Assembly (NCBI GenBank): GCA_009760855.2 | Contig: WPIO01000006.1 | Coordinates: forward strand, 10,397,501-10,461,500 | DNA length: 64,000 bases | Direction: 5' to 3' | Source: Cristatella mucedo | Lineage: Eukaryota; Bryozoa; Phylactolaemata; Cristatellidae | Shown: positions 1 to 14,394 of the stretch, piece after piece | How positions within the stretch are numbered: the first letter of the stretch is position 1 | How the letters are laid out: each line of letters starts with the position of its first letter | Notes under the pieces: model-generated | What the model saw: only the letters and a program-made list of their open reading frames with translations | Databases searched by the model: none | Told to the model about the DNA's origin: nothing | Translations under genes and position numbers: made by a program

Positions 1-153
1 ATCTGGTTGCCATGGAGAGCTCCCGGCTATTGTACCCCTTGTATGCCTTGGCTTTCTGATAGCATCCTCAGGTGTGTTTGCTGTTATCGTTATGGCAGTG
101 CTTAGCTTCTGAGTTTGCGATTATTACCGACGTCAGTTTTATTTTGTTATTAG

Positions 154-320
154 GCACCGCAGCTGTGGATGGTCAGTGTGTACCTGATTCGATCGAGGCT
201 GTCAGTGAATACGAAGCATCGAATCGCTATAGCTATTTATCTGACCATCATTTCCTCAGTATCTCACTGTGTGTGGTTAGCTGTTGCAGAGCAGCCCTAT
301 CATCAAATATTTTACCTGAG
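154..320 (+). CDS. LTN1: Possible first in-window LTN1 exon
   Basis: The exon is preceded by a T-rich tract and TTAG and followed by a good donor (GTAAGC). It opens with two bases of a split codon and then 55 codons without a stop, containing the segment LSISLCVVSCCRAAL. It ends in phase 0, which fits the phase-0 start of the exon at 4977. The next exon is 4.6 kb away and I cannot align this segment to listerin from memory, so a chance exon remains possible. Confidence 0.42.
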
Positions 321-3300
321 GTAAGCCCGTGTGCTTGCCTGACGGTTGGCAATATGGCATATCTTTTTATGTGTACTCACATGACGTATATTGTCGGTTT
401 AATTTCCTGTATAGAGACCGAGATCAGTACCAACAAACATGTGCATCTATAGCCTCTATGGCAGTGGTTCTTAACTTTGACTCACAAACCACTTTGAAAA
501 TCTGCTGAAACATATGGACCCTCTCCCAAGAAAAATCCACCTAGGCTCCTAAACACAGCTCTTCAAGCAGTGAGTTTGCTTTGTTATATAAAAAATTGAT
601 TGCCTCATACATATTTTGCAGACACAAAGTATGAATAGAGTACACAATCTTGACAAAAAAACAATGTTTTTTACTCTTCCATGCAAAAATATTAATACGC
701 ATTCATACAAGAATTAAGTAAAATCATGGACAAATCAAACAAAAACACTTTAATTATACTCAAAAGTTAATTTTAATGAGAATATGTTGTCTGACTTGAA
801 TGATATGATGAAGCTGTTGAATAGTCTTTGACAAAGTAACATGCATGTCATCACGCCTTACTGGTTTGGCCCAATGGTTAAGGTGCTCGCCCCGGCCGAG
901 GATTGGTCGAGGTCGTGGGGTCAAGCCCGTGGCGTATGTGAAGCACCTGAATAGAGATTAAGTTTCTTATGGCGCTATGCAAATGAATTATATTAATATT
1001 TTTGATATCCAATTGATTTCGACTTTTGTTTTGATTGAGACAAGTGCTGAAAACGCTGACTCAATTAGGTAGTGGCAAACGAAATCAGAGCGTCCATATC
1101 TAGCTTTACCTGACGAGAGTTGGCGTGTTTCAAAACACCAGAATTCTCCCAGGCTTATTAAGTTAAATTTATTTGGTAACATTTCCTTTGCCCACAGTCC
1201 ATGAGGTCATCTCTCGCACTGTCTGCATCACTTATTACTAGGTCTGCATCCCTTATGCTGTCTATGTTGGCAAGGAAAGGATTCTAAATCCGTGTTTCAA
1301 AATTAAGGTCACCTGAGCAGAAGTAACCCCTTGAAAGAGTCTTTCAAAGTATCCAAATGTCTGCAGAATTATGTGTGCAGAGAAATTGACAGAGCTTTCT
1401 CAATTTAGATTCCATGACAGCATTCGACCTGTTAGGGTCACTAACTTTACAAATCTTAATGAAGATACTATCAACCCAATAGGTATGGGCAAGCCTAGTG
1501 TCCTCCTCATAGTGGAAGACCTCACCTTCAGGATTGGTTTGTTTAGCATTACTCTGGCGACGTCTGCGAATAACATAGGTGTGCGATTCCAAAACGACGA
1601 GTCATTGAATGGGTGCGTTGCCTCCACTGTCAACTTGGCAAATTTTTAGCTGAGGAGCATTGCCAAAATCAGGACCTGCTTAGACAAGAGTATGGCAGCC
1701 AAATTAGTTCCAGCGTTCCTGGCATCTAGATTTCTGCATTTCTCTTTATTGTGGACTCTCGGCCTGTGTCCTTAAGCTGCTGCAACTTGTGCAACTTAAT
1801 TCCATCAGTGTGCAGGACCCTGGTTCGTAACATGGTCTGAATAATGCACGGGTTGGCTCGCAAAGCACACTGAAAAAAAGCCAAGTTTGCTGGGGCAAAG
1901 CGAAAGCTGAGCAGAACGGGTGCATCTGTAGTTAAGACTTGGATGGTGCAAAGTCATTGCAAGTGGTGGCAGAACCCAAAAGTGAGTTGTAACCGGTCGG
2001 TGCTTACAAGTGAAGGCCCAATGTGTGAGGAGCAGTGAGACCAATGGAAGCCAATGAGTGTGCGGTGCGAGTCGGATGGGTAGGCTGTTGCAAGTGAGGG
2101 AAGCAAGCTGTAGGCAAGATCTTGAAGTCGATGCGATGCTTGAAAGGGGCCAATGAAGGTCAGACATAAGTGGTGTGCGATGTGGCAGCTACGCCGTTGA
2201 TGGCCGACCAGAGGAGAGTGAAGTTTTGCACCTGTTGCTGGCCATAAAGGACTGCGACCAGGAGTCCTGAATAAGGTTCTTTGCATAGATCTAGACCCGC
2301 TGTCACAAACGCATCAACTAGCTGGCCTGTTGTGCTCTTGGAGATTGGGTTAACTATGCAACTATGCTAATCCAATTACAAGTCGTTTTGGAATGGCACT
2401 ACCAGATAGCGGCCAGACGTCACTGGAGAGATGCTTGATGAACCAGTCTCGAGTGTGAGGTCTTCCAACTTGAGGGTGCCACTGGGCTTGCCCTTAACTA
2501 ATAGGTGAGTCTTATCATCTTCAAGCCTCGGGACTTTGGTTGTCGTCCTAGTTCAAATGTAATCAATTCAGGCTCCAGGGGAATTTAGTGAGTCGGATCC
2601 TTAGCAAGTTCTGAAGGGTAAGTAGAGCTGAGTGTCATTGGCATAGAAGCATGAAAGCTAAGATTGTGCTTGGCGATGACATCGGCGCACGGGAAAGTAC
2701 AGATAATGAAAAGACTGAGGGCGCGTAAGATCGAACCGAGATGTACCCAATACTTTAAAGCGCTTCTCTGACGAACGGCAGCCCACTTTAAGCCAACTTA
2801 CTAGTTATGGGCAAACCAAGTGTGATTCAGAAATTGGAAAGGCTGACGCTCAAAATCGGCTCTGCCAGCACATTTCCTGTTGAATCTGCACGAAATCTAG
2901 GTGACATGTTCCAAAGTGACATTTCGTTAGACGACCACATCAGCTCCACAATCAAGTCTGCGTACAGCCTTCAGCTACACAACATTGCTAAAATTTGGGC
3001 TTGTTTAGACACGGATACCACATCTAAGTTGGTCCATGCATTTGTGACATCCCATCTTGACTTCTGTAACTCACTGCTTGCCTGTGCAACCAGGCGCTTA
3101 CATCTGGTGCAAAACTTTGCAGCTAGGCTTGTCTGTCGTGAGTGTCGTTGTTACCACATCGCACCGATTCTCGCCGACCTGCACTGGCTCCCAGTCAAGC
3201 AACGCATCGACTTCAAGGTTTTGCCACTCGCTCTATCTGTCAGATCTAGTGAGACACAGCTAGACCCACCAGGCTAAGCATCGTACTACTCGCTTTTCGG

Positions 3301-4703
3301 AATCCAATTATTTACCAATACCTCTTAAAAGCCTCAAATCCTTTGGAGACCGGTCCTTTAGTTCGCATGTTCCCAAAGCGTGGAACTCAACTACCGACTT
3401 GTGTCATGATATCTCCTTACTTGACCACATTTAAGAAGAAACTAAAAACACATTTATCACAGCATTTAGTGGGTCTCTGTGTTTCGACCTGTATGTGCTT
3501 ATGCATGCTGATACTGTGCATGTTACCCCCTAACCACATTATTCTCCTTGTTTGTTGAGCATACTACCACTGACCATTCGATCGTGTTTCGTTTGCAGCA
3601 TATGTAAAGTGCCTAGAGAGATTGAGTTCTCTGATGGCACTTTATCAAGTGTATTATTATTGTTATTATTATTTATGCTGTTACCCAGCCAGGTGCTTCT
3701 GAAAAATGAAAAAATGAAAAATGGCAGATTTATGTACTGGAATTAGTCGATTTTGTTCATTTCTCTAGGGATATCTTGTCGTAAACCTGCCTATATGTTG
3801 CCCCCATTGTGCGATAAATAATTTTTGTAGCTAGGGGCATAGCTTATCAGATTATAGCCAAAAAAAGCGTCAGTATTGTCTATCCGCGAGGGGAGGGGAG
3901 GGGAGTTTTCAAGTGACGTCTGAGCACTGTCTGGGTTATCACCGAGGGGTGCTATGATCCACTCTGCTTCTGCTCGTCTTAGCTGCTTCTTTTGCAAATG
4001 GCTCATGTTTCGCTGTAACTGATACTAATTCGCTTCCAGTTAATTAGTTATTGAAATAGGTGATTGTTTTTGCTTGGGAGAACAGAACTTCTTCTCTGGT
4101 CAATAGTTGCTGACGGTAATCACTTTAGGGACTCCGGTAAGCTTCAAGGATAAATGTTGAAAATGGTAAAGAAGTAGTGTCACTTGCTTACAAAATCAAA
4201 TGATGCATCTTCTCCATGATTTCTTTAAAGTAACTCTAGGAACTGATTTCGAATGGCATCCACCAGGCCTTTCCGATTTTGCCTCAATACGGTATCGCTG
4301 GTGACCAGGCACGGTCATCTTACTCTGTTTGTTGCCGGTCTGTGCCATTGAGCAGGTGCGCCCACCGAGGTTCCAGCTCACTGCTCCTCACAACTCAGTC
4401 TCATTTCTTTCATTTTTTGCTTTAGCTAACACTTGGTTGTGGGTGACTGTTGAACGAAGTTGCATGCTCCAGCACCATTTTGTTGTAATCTCTTACGGTA
4501 TGAGTGCTGTCACGTGCGATATTTTTTGGGTAGTCGATGGCACGTTTGTATATTTCTCCTGCTGCTTAGTAAGCACTAGTGGCTCAAGCATGTACTTCTG
4601 TGTGGCCTTCGTAAGTGATGTTTTGATTACGTTAGTGGTGAGCTCAAGACACTAGTTTGCCACGAAACGGCATCTGTTTTGTGTGTGTGCGCATGTGTGT
4701 GTG

Positions 4704-4751
<48 letters not shown>

Positions 4752-7700
4752 ATGTGCGTGCGTGTGTGAAAGTGTGCCGTTTGTGTTGGTGCTCGCATGG
4801 CACACCGTGATTTGCAAGCCTTAACCCTTCGACAGCATGCATACTCAAGTGCAGGTGCACATTTGATTTTATATGGTTTGATTTCTCACAGTCTCACATA
4901 TAGCATCGTTTGTTTTCTTGTTGTCATGGGTACATGGAAACCATGCTAACGAAGTTTGCTGTCGTTTGTTGCTTAGGCCAGCCGAGCTTACTGTGCCAAG
5001 ATGGTCGATGCAGTCACCAGAAGCCTGAAGCAAATGAGTTGGTACTGGGTGAACCGTACTCCGGAGACCCTTTTGAACTCTTGCACGGTGACCGGGTATG
5101 CACTGCAGTAGCATCGTTTGCAGCTATTGGCTGTCTCTATCTCACGCTTAACTGCTTAGGGTGCACACAACTGTAGTTCGGCTCTTCGAACGCATAAGCA
5201 GCAGCAGCATGCCAGCGGCTGGCGACATGGAATATTGTAGCCACCAGGCATTTTACAAAAATGCGTGTGTTCTTATCGAGAGCTCTACTTTCAGCGGCGC
5301 TGCTGACTCTGGCTCGGGCCACGCTGGTCTTCCAGCCAGCCTGGTCGCGAGAGAGCTGTGCAGGCTTGGCCACTGTGATGTGCTGCCCGACCCCTTGACC
5401 TACGTCCATCGGTAGGTTAGGCGTTGGCTTCGGCTTTCCTCCTCATAAGATTGGCTGGCTTGCAATCGTGCTCTCCCTAATTGGTGGCACGTGAGCGTGA
5501 GTGCTAGCTGCTCGATGCTTTGCAGGCTTCAGTCGCTAACAGAAGAAGAGTATCAGCTCGTCTACGTTTTGCTGGGAGAGCTCGGCGGAGAGCACGCTGG
5601 CAACGGCCCAGCTGACGGCATAGTTGCTACCTTGCTGAGCCTCCTGGCTCAGGCGAACGTCGGCCAGGACACCGGCTGTAAGCGCGGCTCGTGTCTCTCT
5701 TGAGCACTTCCTGTCCGCACTCGTGCAAGGAGTTTATCTTGTCCGGCCGCTGACGATCCAAAACGAATCGCCAACACAGGAAGTCAGTGCCAAAGTCAGT
5801 GCCGAGCCTGGCAGTGCTTGGCACTGACACTTCGTGGTGGGCAGAGGGGGAGGGCATCTCCAGTTTATTTATCGTGCTTGTTCCTTGCCTGCACAGCGGC
5901 ATCGCCACCGATTTTAGATCGTATGCTTTCAAGCATGCTGTTGGCGTGTTTCTACCATGTCGTTGCCTGCACACGGTCGTTTCCGGCTTTAGTCGTAGTG
6001 ATCTGAAGTTGCCTGCTCTAGCTTGGCACTGTAATCACTAGTCGGATAGTTTTTTAAGCTCTCGGATTAAGCTCCTTTAGGGTGCCATGCAAATGAAATT
6101 TTTTTTTGGGTGTGCACCCAGGACTATGCTGAAGGTGACAGCTTGGCTGTGTTTGCCTTTATAGTTGGTCTGTGGCCATACTTTTTTAGTCGGTGAAATT
6201 TGTAGAAGTTAGCTTCAGAGCTCATGTCGAGTGTGCATGGTGCAAACATTACAGTCGTGTTTTTGTTTCGTTGTATTATTTACTCTTTATCCTTTCTCAT
6301 GTGGACGAGGCAGTAGCAAGTAGCCAGCTTTTCTGAAATATTTGAGAAGTGGCTGTCAGCCTCCTCTTATCGGCATTTGCTGAACAACTCCTGGCTTTCG
6401 TTCTTGCAGCTCGAGTTTTTGCTCTCAAAGCCCCAATATCGTGATGCCTGAGCAGTGTCTAAGCAGTTTCCAGTTGAATCAATGTCGTCGTAGCTGATTT
6501 TTGCAGCCTACAGCCATAACCGGTAGGGAATATATGATATTTTAGGATAAACCAGGAGATTGTAAGCCCTGCTCTCGGAGGGCCATCTCATTCTAGTGCA
6601 CATGCCGTCTCAGTTTCCTAGCTACCCACATAAGTCCTACTATGAAATGTGTCAGTTGGTCTTATTTCCTGATTTTCCAAACAAATGCTTTTACATAAGC
6701 TGCTCAGTAACTTCTTTTTGAGACTGCTTCTGCGTGTTTACCAGACATAAATCTTTCGTCTCACCAGCACCTTTGGTAATAATAATAGTAATAATAGGTC
6801 GTTTGTTTCGCACCCTAAGAGAACTTAACCTCTATCCGGGTGCATAACAACTCGCTGCAAGAGAAGAGTTCCTGGCTGTTAGTGGCATGCAAGGTATAAA
6901 AGATGCAGAAGCAAGCTAGTATCATGGTCTCATGGCCAGAACAGTAAGGAAAGCATGACTGCACTCATTGCCACTCGTTAGTAAGTCTCTTGGTGAGTAA
7001 CATGCATTACGCAAAGCACACCGGAACAGAACAAGTTCACTAGGGCAAGCTAGGAAAAGCTGACTGGAACAGATGCCTCTTGGGCTGAGACTTAAATTAT
7101 CCGAGGTCATTGCTAGTGGTGACGGTACCCGTAAGCGAGCTCCAGACTTTTGGTGTATACGAGCCGAAGGCTCGATCGCCAAAAGATTTCAATTTATTGC
7201 ATAGATGGCAAGATAACTAGATGCTGAGGAGGAGTGGTGGGCACACTTAAGGAGCAAGTAGGTCGGATAGGTAGACTGGTGCAAGCCAGTAAATTGAGCT
7301 CTAAGCCAAACTGAGGATCTTGAAATCGTTTCGATGCTTGATAAGGAGACAGCGTAGCTAGTCCTTTTTTGTAGCTGCTTACTTAGCAAGCTCGTGCGTA
7401 GGCGTGATCGGCACGGGCATTGCGGAGCAACCAGCTGTGCTATTTGGCCACATTAATGTTCTCTCTGTTTTGAGGTACTAACTTTTGTTTTGAGTGCTAG
7501 CTAATTCTTTTTTTTCAAGGTTCCATGAGAATTCTCTTTGCCCTTGGCAGTGTCCTTGCATCAAGAAAATTTTTGCCAGTAGCCAATCTCAGTAGTGTCG
7601 TCGACTTTTTCGTGGAGGTCAAGAAATGGAAGCATGCACCTATTGTTGGAAAGCGGTAAGGCCTTCTGCAACATGGACTCGGGGAGGCTTGTGATGAGCC

Positions 7701-10700
7701 GCAGTGGCTAAACTCAGCTCTCCCTCTTTCTCTTTTTATAGGTCCCTGACGGAATGCGATGTGGCTGTCGTCAAGTGGAACATTGCAGCCATGCGGTTGC
7801 TTGGACTAATTGTCCAAACCTCATCAACTGCCCTGAGCAACAAGCAGTGGGACGTATTGCTGTGCTGGCTCGTCGACTGGACTGAGGTGTGCACCGGCTG
7901 CATTACGCAGCTAGATACAATCCTTATTTATCACGTGCAGACTGTGATTTGTTGGCAATATTGGCGTGTGAACTAGTTTGAGGTACTGTTTCGAGAATTA
8001 ATTATATTGATGCAGAATACCTCCGTTAGGTTTCTATCGCTGAAGTGAGTTCCTTTGGCGTAAAAGTAGCCTGCTAGACTCACTTATTTTGACTGTACAC
8101 CAGTGACGCTGTACCTGCAGGGGAGTTGCCGACCAGTAGCCTACAGATGGTGCAAACTCTGAGGCCATGCCTGTCTGTCGTGACATTTGCAACTGTCCCG
8201 TTTCAGCACTTGTCATCGACTTGCACTGGCTTTCCCATCAACCAGCAAATCTGTCCGAGATAGCAAGGTTCTGTTGCTCACATAACGGTTTTTTTCATTC
8301 TTTTGCTCCACCCTACTGTATCTGAAATACGCCCTCATCAGGCGTTGCATCGTATCAACCGCTCCTACTCTCATTCTGACTCGGGTCATTTGACTCTGCC
8401 TTTAACAAAACCCAAATCATCTGAAGACCATACCTTCAGCTCGAATGCTTCCAATGTAGCTCACTCCGGACTGACATCACAACATCACCTGAGAGGACGA
8501 ACTTAAAAAAGAAGCCAAAAACTATACTTGTTCTTTCATCACAGTCATTGGTCAATTCTTATGAGTTGTCATTTGTTTACGTATGCATGCTTAAATTGTG
8601 CAAGTTATCACTAGCCAATTGACATGCTTCCTCTTCAGCACATGTGGAGCACCTAGAAGCAGAGTAAATTCCGTAGGGTGCTATTTTAAATTTGTATTGT
8701 CAATCGTAACCCGATGTCGATTTTATCGAATGCTGGCTCCTGTCTGTATGCTGCGAACCCAGGCACCTGAGCTAGTCTGGAAGGCTTGGATCGATTGCTT
8801 TACCTCCAAATTGCAAATTACTTGTGAAGCCGGTAGAAACACGAGTGCCTAGCTTTTTCCATGCGCTTTTGCTGGGCAGCTGTAGAGCACGATTAGCTCG
8901 ACCACGGCTTCGCTAGCCAGTGAGATCCCGGCGAGCGGCACCGTCTGCGAGCACAGGCGGCAGCCACCGGTGCATGGCTTGCCCCTCCCCCTGCTTCGCT
9001 CTCCCACTCGATCTGCTGCTGCCTTGCAGTGCATCGCATATGTGGATGAGAAAAGGTGTGCATTCATTGAACTGGCTTACGTTTCGAGCGTGTCGTCGCT
9101 CGTGTCGCTCGTGGCCGACTGCATGAAAGACCATGTCGCCCTGCAGCCGGCAGACTATCCGAAAGGCCTTCTGTCCGAATGGGTCGAATTGTACTGCCAG
9201 GAGCTGTACCTCAACATTCTGCCGTGGGTCTTTTCCGGTGAGCCAATTCTCGACACCACGTGGCATCGCTCACGGCTCTTGACAGCGAGTGCCAGAGGAA
9301 CCATGGGTCTGCTGAGGTTACGGCAGCCAAGGCGCTGGCCGCCACGGCAGCGCACTCACAGCGCTGGCGCGGAAAGCTTGCCGCATGCTTTTCGCTCTTA
9401 CTTTTCCTTGTGCTTTGCTTGTCGCGTTAGAGGGCCAGCGCATCCAGCACGAAAGGGTAGGCTGTTTTATCTGTGCATGAAAATGTGCACTGCAAAGACG
9501 CCCTTCAGCTTTAGCCCGCGTCTTGCGGTTTGCTGCTTAGTAAGCAAAATGAAACTAGTGGCAGACGGGTTCCCAAATTATCCCGCCTCACCCCAAGTAA
9601 GATGTGATTCTTTGCCAAGCATCTAGATCGTCAACGCGAATTCAACGGTATTTTGTGGAAGCTCTAGCAAGGAGACGGCAAAGCTGCACCATCCAGTGGC
9701 AGTCAGTTGTGGCGCGACTATTATCTTTGCATTAAGAAGCCGAGAGGAACTGAGATGCTTCTTTCAGAACGGCTGCATTGCGACAAGCTTGGAATCAGTG
9801 AGACAACTCTGTGGTAGCACCGGTCTCGTAGCAGATGACTATTAGTGCACGACGGCAGGAGAAGGTTGAGATTGCAGCAATGCAGAATAGATATTCGGCT
9901 TGTCGGATTACAGTTGGTCCGAGGACCATTACGAACTGGCAGAAAGAGCAAGAATGCATTAGTAGTATGCTAACCGGAAGTGTTTGGCATTACGCATGCG
10001 CATGCTTCGGGTTCTTGCTTTTCCCGGAAGTGCAGGCGTTGGACCCCAGCAGAGTGGAGCAAAGTTATTCTATAGTCACGCGTCCTCATGCCCTTTGCTA
10101 TGTCTAGATGGGTGCAATGAGTATGTATGCATGAAGACAAAGTGAATCTGTATGTTTGTATTCAAAAGACAGTGAAATATGTTGGCAATGGCGAGATTAC
10201 TGTATAGGGCTGCTGTAGTACGGAGGGTGTAGGAAGCTTGTATTGTGCTCTTGAAATATTGAGTATGGACAAGTGTTTACAGATAGGGGAACATTTTGGG
10301 CTCTCATCTACACATGGTATTCATATTAGTGAAATCATTTCGAAAAACCTGTACTCACCATTTCGAAAAACCTGTACTCACCATTTCTGAGATCTGAACC
10401 AGCCTCGTGACAACCCGATTTGAAAATAATTGAAGTTCTGCGGCAGGATTTAGACTGCAGACTTCTTGACCAATCCTTCCGGCCAGTAATTCTGGCCCAG
10501 CTCTGCAAATTTCTGCAGAAGGAGTCGATTGGTAATGTGGGCTCTGATGACTTGTGTGTACATTCATCGGCGCAGTGCCTTGTGGTCTGCTGGCACTTGT
10601 GAAAAAATCGAGCAACAAGCCCTTAGAAAGTGTGTCGTATTATCGTTTGTGATGCATTTCTATATCTACGGCCGGCGTTCATTTAATCCTAACTGGCTTT

Positions 10701-13403
10701 TTTCCTTTGATTTTCCACGCACGGCCTTGAGGTGCTTAGCCAAAGGGCATGCTGTGCTTGGACGTTTGTGCTTGGACGTTTGTGCTTGGACGTTTGTGTG
10801 CCAGCAACGTGAGCAAGCTTTCTTTTTCCTGCACCAGGTCCGCCCAAGGGGCTGCTGCCGTTTCACGGGTCTCGCTTCGTGCTGAGCTGCCTGTACAGAG
10901 CAGCAGCGCACTGCCCTCTGCAGAGGCTCGCCACCTTCCAGCCGCAGCCGGCGGCTGCTCGTGCCGCGGCAGCAGGGCGAGCGGCGCGCGCTGCTCAGTC
11001 AGACATCGAGGCCCCGGCCGGGCTCGCTTACGTCATCGAACGGCTCTTCGTACAGCTGCTTTCAAGCGAGGCTTCGCTTCAGGCAGCTGCGTACGTGCTT
11101 CTGCTCAAGTAAGTGGCCTCGACGGCCCTGAATGCTGTTGTCTGAATGCGTGCCTCGGACGTCCTCGTTCTCCTGGTCCGGTCTTGCCGTGAAAAAATCG
11201 TCCGAGTTGCTTCGCTCGAATTTTACCGATTTTTAGCCGTGTTTAGCAGCGAGAGCGAGATGCGCTCGTGGCTCAGCGTGAAAGACAGGTTTCGAGCAAA
11301 ATCAGCCACCTGGAAAAACCTGGTGCTGTTTGGATGCTGACTCGACGGATGCTTTCGCTTGGTTGCCTTCCATAAAACCCATTCAGATGGCTGAAATTCC
11401 AGGCGTTATATGAGGAGAAGGGGCACTGCTCATCTGATTGGACACACTAAATGTATATGTCATCGGCAAAAAGCATTTTCTGCGGTGGGTTAGAGGTGGG
11501 CAGGCGCTTCTACAAGGGCCTATTGCATTGCCTCAGAAAGCCCAAATTCGGAGTACTTCGGGAAAGACTTGACAGGTTGCCTTGGCTTGTCGAATGCAGA
11601 TTCGGTCGTCTAGGCTCCGTGCCTAGCTATAATCCAATCACGAAAAAAGCTTTGCTCAGCTTCCACTGGTTTGGGCTAACATCTGATTTTGACCCGGTGC
11701 CTTTACTGACTTCCAAAGACCCTCAGGTTGGGTGTGATCGAGCATCCTCGATGCTGTTGCAAGCGTCCCAGACTACCACTATCTGATGTTTGTGCGTCGT
11801 GACTGTAGAAGCAGACCGAAACCAGTGTGCAATGACCTCACCCTCACATTGATGGACAGGGCCCGGCAGGATTGACGTAGTTGATAATAATAATGCACTT
11901 GATAAAGCGCCCTCAGAGAACTTGATCTCTTTCTAGGCACTTTACATTTGATGCAAAGTGAAATGCAATTGAATGGTAAGTAAAATCATGCTTGAAAAAC
12001 AAACAAAATGAATAATTTGGTTAGGGGTGACATGCACAGGGTCAGCATGCAAATGTGGTTAGTGATGCACAGCCGAAATGCCAGAGTCTGGCTGATAATT
12101 TAATACTTTTAACTCTGTGGGTTGATATAGTCTCGTAAAATACTCTCTGTTACTGTGGACGCGTAGAAAAGCTTTGTTTACAAATATTTGTTTTGCATCC
12201 GATTTTGTTAACATGGTGTGACTGGCTTCGACCACAGGACGAATTGGGGAGGATGGTTCTGCTAAGGTACATACATTGGACCTATTGTTAATGAAATTGT
12301 CTTGTCTACAGTTGAATTTGTAGCTGCACTAGAGGCCTTCACAGTGTCCCCACACTTAAGATATACCTGTGCTACTGACGCATATATGGTCCCACTCAGC
12401 CACAGCATTGGAGCGTATATTTTGGTAGGTTGTTTCTGATTGTTTCATTGTTCAAACCCGGGCTGCAAATGGAGGTGACTTGGCCTACCTTCTTTGTCGG
12501 AATCCCATCCCACCTCTGCATGGAGTGTGCCACCTGCATTGCATTTAACCTAGTTCACCAAGTTGGCAAACTAAAAGCTTGAACCATCTGAACTGACTGG
12601 TCAACTTAAAACTGGTTAGTGCATTGAGAGGGTGTACTGAAAGTTGATTTCGTACTCTACAGTGACCTACATTTGCAACACTTCCAATCTTTGACTAATC
12701 GTTTAAGGGTTGGAGAACACTAAATCCACTTTCTAAATGTGTGTGTGCTCTTGCACCCGCGCTCACGTGCTGCAGGATTATATATTTAGGCTATATGACA
12801 AGACCAAACTGAAATCATTTGAAGACCGTGCCTTTAGTTTGTATGCTCCCAAAGCCTGGAACTTATTCCTGACTGACTTCTCGACATCCCCTGATCTGAC
12901 GACATTTAAAACAAAGCTAAAAACGCACCTATTTCTCAGTCTTTGCTGGCTTTGTATGAATTAGTATTTCTGTGCTAATTCGTGCTGCTGCTATGCATGT
13001 TATATTAAGTACCCAGAGAGAGACTTAGTTCTCTGAGACACTCTAAAAATGCCTTATTAGAATAATAGTTATTACTTGACACTTGCCCGTCGCTATGAAA
13101 AGGTTTTTCCAGCCACAATTTTGCACAATAAACGTTAATATGTTTAGTAATCAGAATGACTTTTGGGATATGTATAAGCATTATAAGACCTCTTAAGGTC
13201 GGTTTCAAAAGCGACTTGTGATCGTTATATTGAATACTCAACATTGTGCATTAGTCATAGTCTATAGGCTCTTTAAATGTACCCTTGACCTGGCAAACTA
13301 GAAATCAGTCTCACTGCCTGCAACTTTCTGAATAATGTCTTCCTTATTCTTTTCTGGAACGTTGTTGGCCATCATATTTTGAAGTGTTATCTTGGAGATA
13401 TAA

Positions 13404-13454
<51 letters not shown>

Positions 13455-14329
13455 CATATATATATATGTATATATAATTCATTTGTATAGCATCTGTAGA
13501 GAACTTAATCTGTATTCAGGTGCTCCACATATGCCACGGGGCTCAAGCCATTGGCCTGGGTCATCAAATATACATTTATCGTGACCCAGCGTGACAGCCA
13601 CCCTCTTATGTATCATTCAGGTTTAACTAGGCAATGTGTCATTGCCAATATTGTCATTTTGCTTATGCTTTACCCTTATTGCCATTGCCGTACATATGCA
13701 GAGTCTTTGTAAACTCACCACAGCCTCCTTGGCAAGTACATTTAGAGCACAGTATTCTTAATGTCTGTGGTCGTGCAAATAAATTCAGACTTTAGAGCAC
13801 GTTCCACCTTACATTTCAATCAAGATCGGTGATCAAGTTGCATTTCGTTTGTATTCCGACTGTAAGTGTGCAACTTGTGAGCATACTTTGTTCCAGAAGC
13901 CACGTGAGATAAAAGAACTTTACTTTCGTTTGACGTTCGTGGTGCGATGGGCCAGTCTCACTGGGCTCACAGGCTCCAGGGAGTTTCAGTGAAAGAAGAT
14001 GAATAGGCTCGTGTTATCCACGTTTCCGTTCCTAGGTCAAATGAAACTTAGTCTGTGCCTGCCTTTTTTGCTTATTCGTGTTTAATTCATGCACCTCCCA
14101 TTATTGCCGGCATTGGACTTCATTCATGATCCATCAACTGCAGGAATGCAGCTGCCTGTAGAATGAAGAAGTCACGGGGTCAGTGTGGGTTCTGTACAGT
14201 TTCAGACCATGCATCATTTTGCAGTTTTGCTGATGGAGTTTCAGATCTCTGACTGGCAGATCTCTGTGTCAGAGTTGGTTAAGTGGGGGTGCTGCATCAT
14301 GTCGTGGACTTATGATCCTCATTTTGGTC

Positions 14330-14394
<65 letters not shown>

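Noticed and set aside
5775-5832. Repeated CAGTGCCAA and TTGGCACTG forming a partial hairpin
   Set aside because: Only 9 bp pair perfectly around an imperfect interior; it lies in an LTN1 intron and nothing else suggests a structured RNA.
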